DNA from: Clostridia bacterium
GTDB taxonomy: Bacteria; Bacillota; Clostridia; Christensenellales; CAG-138
Direction: 5' to 3'
DNA: 64,000 nucleotides
Assembly (NCBI GenBank): GCA_017514685.1
Contig: JAFWJN010000001.1
Coordinates: 1 to 64,000, forward strand
The first letter of the stretch is position 1. The number at the start of each line of letters is the position of its first letter. Under the pieces are notes generated by a model. The model worked only from the letters and a program-made list of their open reading frames with translations, was not told where the DNA came from and ran no database searches. Positions 59,677 through 64,000 of this stretch are shown here, one piece after another. Position numbers and translations under genes: made by a program.

Positions 59677-59708
59677 TAAAGCCTGATTCACTACCGAATC
59701 AGGCTTTT
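59677..59708 (+). terminator. Intrinsic terminator of the bilin-reductase-like operon
   Basis: TAAAGCCTGATTC, six-base loop, GAATCAGGCTTTTA. Confidence 0.8.
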
Positions 59709-59762
59709 ATGTTTTTGTTCCTTTTTTCTCAAGGTAAAGAGAGAGTTTTTTGATTGTTTTCG

Positions 59763-59791
59763 TTGATTAAGTGTTCCATACCGAATATAAT
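59763..59791 (+). promoter_or_regulatory. Promoter of the pectin glycosidase operon
   Basis: -35 TTGATT (59763-59768), 17-bp spacer, -10 TATAAT (59786-59791). Confidence 0.7.
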
Positions 59792-59836
59792 ATGAGAGTA
59801 AAAAGTATGCAAATCTTTCAGAAAGGGTCTTTCTAA

Positions 59837-61105
59837 ATGACGATGCAACATGCCCCTATGGGATGGAACAGCTGGGACTGTTACGGTGCTGCCGTAACAG
59901 AAAAAGTAGTTCTTCAGAATGCTCGTTATATGGCTGATCATCTCAAACCATTCGGCTGGGAATATGTGGTCGTGGATATTCAATGGTCCGAACCCGGAGC
60001 AAACGGCCATATGTACCGGCCGTTTGCTGTGCTAGAAATGGATGATTTTTCACGCCTTATGCCTGCTGTCAACCGATTCCCGTCAGCCGCAGGCGGAAAG
60101 GGCTTTGCTCCACTTGCCGATGAAATTCACCGGATGGGACTGAAGTTCGGAATCCATATAATGCGCGGCATTCCACGCCAGGCTGTACATCTGAACACAA
60201 AGATTCTCGGCACGGACCGGACAGCAGGAGAAATTGCTGATATCTCCAGTGTATGTTCCTGGAATACCGATATGTACGGAGTTGATCCCAAAAAAGAAGG
60301 TGCTCTGGAATATTACAACAGTTTGTTTTCTTTATATGCTTCCTGGGGCGTGGATTTTATCAAGCTTGACGATATCTGCCGGGAACTTCCGCATGCTGAG
60401 GAAGAACTCCTCCTCATCAGCCGCGCACATAAAACCTGCGGGCGAAAAATGCTCCTGAGTCTTTCGCCGGGTCCTGCTCTGCCGGAGAAAGCAAAATTAT
60501 TTAAAAACACAGCCTGCATGTGGCGTATTACAGATGACTTTTGGGATGACTGGAAACTGCTTTATGATATGTTTGATAGGGCAAAGACCTGGTGTCATCA
60601 CGCAGGAAACGGACATTGGCCGGATGCGGACATGCTTCCGATCGGCCCGCTGCGTCAGACGGATGATCCTTCGGAATGGACCCGCTTTACGGAGGAGGAG
60701 CAGATTACAATGATGTCGCTCTGGTGTATTATGCGCTCCCCTCTTATGATCGGCGGTGAAATGACCGGCTTCGATTCATTCAGTCTGCAGCTTGTAACAA
60801 ACCGGGAGATATTAAGAATGCACCGTCTGGCCAGATATTCCCATCCTGTCTGGCGTAAAAAGGTGCAAGGCACGGAACTGGTCTTATGGACAGCTCACTG
60901 TGCGGAAGGCGGAACGTATGCTGCGCTGTTCAATATCGGAGAAGAAGTGCTAACTACGTCTCTCTCATTTTCTGATTTGAGACTTGAAGGAAACCTGCTG
61001 TGCCAGGATCTTTGGAAGAATACTGTTTTCCATAGTTCCGGTTTTCTCAGCATTACATTGAAAAAACACGAAGCCGCTGTATTTTTATTGCAGCGATTAG
61101 ATTGA
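59837..61105 (+). CDS. GH27 alpha-galactosidase-like glycosidase
   Basis: 422 residues. APMGWNSWDCYG start, YVVVDIQWSEP, FGIHIMRGIPRQAV, nucleophile Asp in VDFIKLDDICRE, acid/base Asp in MWRITDDFWDDW, and a C-terminal beta-sandwich. No signal peptide, so it acts in the cytosol on imported oligosaccharides. AGAAAGGG precedes the ATG. The family's alpha-galactosidase or beta-L-arabinopyranosidase activity fits the pectin side chains expected from its neighbours. Confidence 0.9.
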   Translation: MTMQHAPMGWNSWDCYGAAVTEKVVLQNARYMADHLKPFGWEYVVVDIQWSEPGANGHMYRPFAVLEMDDFSRLMPAVNRFPSAAGGKGFAPLADEIHRMGLKFGIHIMRGIPRQAVHLNTKILGTDRTAGEIADISSVCSWNTDMYGVDPKKEGALEYYNSLFSLYASWGVDFIKLDDICRELPHAEEELLLISRAHKTCGRKMLLSLSPGPALPEKAKLFKNTACMWRITDDFWDDWKLLYDMFDRAKTWCHHAGNGHWPDADMLPIGPLRQTDDPSEWTRFTEEEQITMMSLWCIMRSPLMIGGEMTGFDSFSLQLVTNREILRMHRLARYSHPVWRKKVQGTELVLWTAHCAEGGTYAALFNIGEEVLTTSLSFSDLRLEGNLLCQDLWKNTVFHSSGFLSITLKKHEAAVFLLQRLD

Positions 61106-61158
61106 CCAAGCATTACAGTTTCCGAATTTTGACCGAAGCAGAACAGGAGAAGTCTAAT

Positions 61159-62262
61159 ATGCGGGAATTCAAACAGGAAATAGATCAGAAGTTGCAGCTT
61201 CTGATCCGGAATTTCAGAACGGTTTTATACGAAGATGATGAACAGTTTTTAAAAGGAATGCAGTCCACGGATGTTCCAAAGGACGAAATTAAAAAATACC
61301 GTTATTGGGAATGGACGCAGGGTGTCGGTCTGTACGGTTTCTGGAAATATTATCAGGAAACGAAAGACCCTGCTGTACTCAGCGAGATCATTGCTTATTA
61401 TGATGCCCGGCTGAAAGACGGCCTTCCCGGAAAAAACGTCAATACGACTGCTCCGATGCTGACCTTGTCCTGCCTGTACGAGCTGACTCGGGATGAGCGC
61501 TACGGAACCATCTGCCGCGAATGGGCCGCGTGGCTGATGGAAAAGCTTCCCCGCACCGAAGGCGGCGGATTTCAGCATCTGACTTCCGATACTCTCAATC
61601 ATCAGGAACTCTGGGATGACACTCTCTTTATGGCGGTTCTTTTTCTTGCAAACATTGGAAGAATCGAACAGAACACGGAATGGATCAACGAAGCCCATTA
61701 CCAGTTTCTGCTTCATATTCGTTACCTTTGTGATCCCGTCTCAGGTCTGTTTTATCACGGATGGACATTTGCCGGTCGTCATCACTTTGCCGGTGCCTTC
61801 TGGGGGCGCGGTAACAGCTGGATAACCGCTGCTGTTCCCGAATTACTTTCCCTGAACAAGTGTGAACCGTTTTTTGAACGCTACCTCGCCGAAACACTGA
61901 TCACCCAAGCCTCTGCGCTGAAACGGTATCAGAGTCCTGAAGGAATGTGGCATACACTTGTAGATGATCCTGACTCCTATCTGGAAGCGAGCGCCACCTG
62001 TGGATTCGGCTATGGCATCCTTTCAGGAGTCCGCATGGGAATTCTGGATCCGGACTACCGGACCTGTGCGCTTCGCGCGCTGGAGCCGGTCCTCAGTCTG
62101 ATTGATGAAAACGGTGTGCTCCACCAGGTTTCCTACGGAACTCCCATGGGACGTGAATCCGTTGATTTCTACAAGCAGATTGAACTCAGGCCAATGCCCT
62201 ACGGCACAGCGATGGCGATCTTATTCCTGTTGGAAGTCAGACGGATTCTTGACGATAAATAA
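61159..62262 (+). CDS. GH105 unsaturated rhamnogalacturonyl hydrolase
   Basis: 367 residues from ATG 61159 (AGGAG upstream). (alpha/alpha)6 barrel family GH88/GH105: YRYWEWTQGVGLYGFWKYY, DTLNHQELWDDTLFMAVLFL with catalytic Asp, HGWTFAGRHHFAGAFWGRGN, SWITAAVPELL. Releases unsaturated galacturonate from rhamnogalacturonan lyase products. No signal peptide. Confidence 0.92.
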   Translation: MREFKQEIDQKLQLLIRNFRTVLYEDDEQFLKGMQSTDVPKDEIKKYRYWEWTQGVGLYGFWKYYQETKDPAVLSEIIAYYDARLKDGLPGKNVNTTAPMLTLSCLYELTRDERYGTICREWAAWLMEKLPRTEGGGFQHLTSDTLNHQELWDDTLFMAVLFLANIGRIEQNTEWINEAHYQFLLHIRYLCDPVSGLFYHGWTFAGRHHFAGAFWGRGNSWITAAVPELLSLNKCEPFFERYLAETLITQASALKRYQSPEGMWHTLVDDPDSYLEASATCGFGYGILSGVRMGILDPDYRTCALRALEPVLSLIDENGVLHQVSYGTPMGRESVDFYKQIELRPMPYGTAMAILFLLEVRRILDDK

Positions 62263-62277
62263 ACCGGTAGGCATTTC

Positions 62278-63588
62278 ATGATCCTCGATATTATGGATTT
62301 CGGTGCAGTCGGAAATGGTACGACAAATGATACATTTGCTGTCCGCGCTGCTATGGAAGCCGCAGCTTCCACGGAAGGAAAAACCGTTGTACGCTTTCCT
62401 TCCGGGCACATTTTCAAAACCGGTTATGTCCGGGTCTTCGGCAAAACCGAAATTCTTCTGGAAGAAGGCAGTATCTGGAAAGCATCGGATAATCTGGATG
62501 ATTTTCTTCCGGAAGGCGGTCATTTTTCATATACAGAATCAAAGGTTCCTTCCTTTACAAACAGCGATTACAACGGCGGTCCTCCGTTGAAATTCATTCA
62601 CGCACTGGGTGCGGAGGATATTTCTTTCAGCGGCACAGGCATCATTGACGGAAATGAGCCGATTTTTCACGGAAAACAATATAAGGATCATATCGAAGGC
62701 CTGTTCTATCCTCGTGCGCCGCTTTTATATATTGAAAATGTTCGATCCTTTTCAATGCAGGACGTTATCTTGCAGAACAGCGCCTTCTGGACAGTGCACC
62801 TGGTCGGATGCAAAGATGTTTTCATCAACAAAATCACAATCAGCAACAATCTATCCATGGCTAACTGCGACGGAATCGATCCTGACGGCTGCGAAAATGT
62901 CACCATAAAGGATTGCAGGATTACCTCAGCTGATGACTGTATTGTGTTAAAGAATACGGTTGCCGCGCAGAAATACGATTCCTGCAGAAATATCCGAATC
63001 AGCGGATGTACGCTTGAATCAAAATCCGCAGCTATTAAGATCGGGTCGGAGAGTGAATCCCTGTTTACCGATATTGAAATCAGCAATTGTACGGTCCTGA
63101 ATTCGAACCGCGCCGTTTCCCTGCAGCTTAGGGATAAAGGCAGCATTGAAAATCTGTATCTTCATGACATGAAAATCGAAACCCGGCTGTATGATCCTGA
63201 AAACTGGTGGGGAAAAGCTGAAGCAGTTGCAATTACGGCAAATCGGAGATATCCATCCACCAACGTCGGTCATATTCAGAATATTGTATTTGAACGAATC
63301 TCTGCTGAGGCGGAAAACGGCATCATAATCATCGGCGACGAAGAAAAAAATAATATCCGGGATATTCGCTTCTCCGATTGCTCCTTCCATCTGAGAAAGA
63401 AAACTGCTTTTCATACCGGTGTCATTGATACGCGTCCAGGAGTTGGGAACAGACTCAAAACAGGGAGTCCTCTCCGGCATGTAACGATAGAGCACGCTTC
63501 AGAAATCCAATTCGAAAATGTCACTTTTTCAGCAGATGAAAGCATGTCAGCGCTTTTAGCCCCGGACGCAGATAAAATCATCGGCTGA
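62278..63588 (+). CDS. GH28 polygalacturonase-family glycosidase
   Basis: 436 residues. Beta-helix protein: DFGAVGNGTTNDTFAVRAAM start; catalytic block NCDGIDPDGCENVTIKDC then SADDCIVLK (the Asp residues of GH28). The His-Gly and R-x-K motifs are altered (KSAAIKIGSES), as in exo-acting relatives (rhamnogalacturonidase, xylogalacturonidase). No signal peptide. 15 bases after GH105. Confidence 0.9.
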   Translation: MILDIMDFGAVGNGTTNDTFAVRAAMEAAASTEGKTVVRFPSGHIFKTGYVRVFGKTEILLEEGSIWKASDNLDDFLPEGGHFSYTESKVPSFTNSDYNGGPPLKFIHALGAEDISFSGTGIIDGNEPIFHGKQYKDHIEGLFYPRAPLLYIENVRSFSMQDVILQNSAFWTVHLVGCKDVFINKITISNNLSMANCDGIDPDGCENVTIKDCRITSADDCIVLKNTVAAQKYDSCRNIRISGCTLESKSAAIKIGSESESLFTDIEISNCTVLNSNRAVSLQLRDKGSIENLYLHDMKIETRLYDPENWWGKAEAVAITANRRYPSTNVGHIQNIVFERISAEAENGIIIIGDEEKNNIRDIRFSDCSFHLRKKTAFHTGVIDTRPGVGNRLKTGSPLRHVTIEHASEIQFENVTFSADESMSALLAPDADKIIG

Positions 63589-63681
63589 TGCAATTAAGCT
63601 TGCATTAAAATCGATCACTTTCCGCTTCTAGAAAATGCAATACAATTAAATCATCATACCGAAAAACAGGAGGAACGGCAT

Positions 63682-64000
63682 ATGACGATTCAGGAAGACC
63701 GAATTCGAGTAATACTTAATGAACTATTAAAGGAGAGACTTCTCCCCGCAGGCACGATCGGTCCGGTCGAATATGTTTATGCGGGTTATAAAGACAGCGA
63801 TATGCCCCCCCTGAATGGGTGGAAACTTGCGGAACCATCACAGCGATATGAAGGATATGACGGGCATGTCTGGCTTCGGGCAAAGTTCCGTTCTCCTGTC
63901 AAAAAAGAACATTGCCGACTGATCCTTCTTTGCGACACAGGCCGTACCCGAGACGGAAGCATGAGCCCACAGGGGCTTCTGTATCTGAACGGTGAAATCG
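63682..64000 (+). CDS. Glycosidase N-terminus, likely GH38 alpha-mannosidase, cut by the window end
   Basis: The first 106 codons are open to the edge. AACAGGAGG precedes the ATG. GHVWLRAKFRSP and CDTGRTRDGSMSPQGLLYLN recall the N-terminal beta-rich region of GH38 enzymes (LLYVDG type). The catalytic domain lies outside, so the assignment is tentative. Last visible gene of the glycosidase operon, 93 bases after GH28. Confidence 0.5.
   Translation, partial: MTIQEDRIRVILNELLKERLLPAGTIGPVEYVYAGYKDSDMPPLNGWKLAEPSQRYEGYDGHVWLRAKFRSPVKKEHCRLILLCDTGRTRDGSMSPQGLLYLNGEI

Overview
The window looks like chromosome from a strictly anaerobic Bacillota, probably a gut-type clostridial lineage. I infer this from the tungsten aldehyde:ferredoxin oxidoreductases (AOR), ferredoxins, an enoate-reductase-like OYE, FeoA-FeoA-FeoB with its Cys-rich partner, GPH transporter and pectin glycosidases, plus strong AGGAGG ribosome sites and frequent TTG starts. 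No rRNA or tRNA was seen, so the genus cannot be named.

Layout. 1-8.8 kb: a broken TnpB fragment, a three-gene minus-strand operon (membrane protein, DNPH1-like hydrolase, L,D-transpeptidase), an E2-like acyltransferase, a carboxylesterase, an NAGPA-type secreted glycosidase, an alpha/beta hydrolase bracketed by two copies of an IS200/IS605-like hairpin, and an SDR. 8.8-12.6 kb: a decayed tnpB, PAP2 and hydrolase genes, and an IS3-family element with an A7 frameshift site that sits between the two arms of a terminator-like inverted repeat. 12.6-16.1 kb: the feo iron(II) operon behind a TTGACA/TATTCT promoter covered by two perfect 14-bp palindromes. 16.3-24.2 kb: an M29 aminopeptidase, then a minus-strand operon of a very large sensor-fused MscS channel, a lone NMT1-like binding lipoprotein, a DUF3592 protein and a radical SAM protein. 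24.4-31.0 kb: VanZ, YhhN, DinB, and a two-component system with a membrane-anchored companion.

31.4-56.4 kb is a tungsten/molybdopterin island. Three AOR genes each have their own MoaD/ThiS-like gene. They are accompanied by a dicluster ferredoxin, a four-cluster ferredoxin fused to an iron alcohol dehydrogenase, a MobB-MoaE-like fusion, a ThiF-type E1, a LysR regulator, two MoeA proteins (one fused to a binding-protein domain), FAD oxidoreductases and a tupABC tungstate transporter behind a structured leader that may be a Moco/Tuco riboswitch. The TupA protein appears circularly permuted. Together the genes suggest tungstate import, cofactor assembly, and ferredoxin-linked conversion of acids, aldehydes and alcohols.

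56.5-59.7 kb is a compact four-gene operon with its own promoter, a 21-codon leader ORF and a hairpin that would hide the first ribosome site. It encodes a split-barrel (PNPOx-like) protein, a protein resembling ferredoxin-dependent bilin reductases, an NmrA-like SDR and a DUF1295 membrane protein. This is the best candidate for an undescribed system, possibly tetrapyrrole or bilin reduction. 59.7-64 kb is a cytoplasmic pectin/rhamnogalacturonan glycosidase operon (GH27, GH105, GH28, and the start of a GH38-like gene) that runs off the end.
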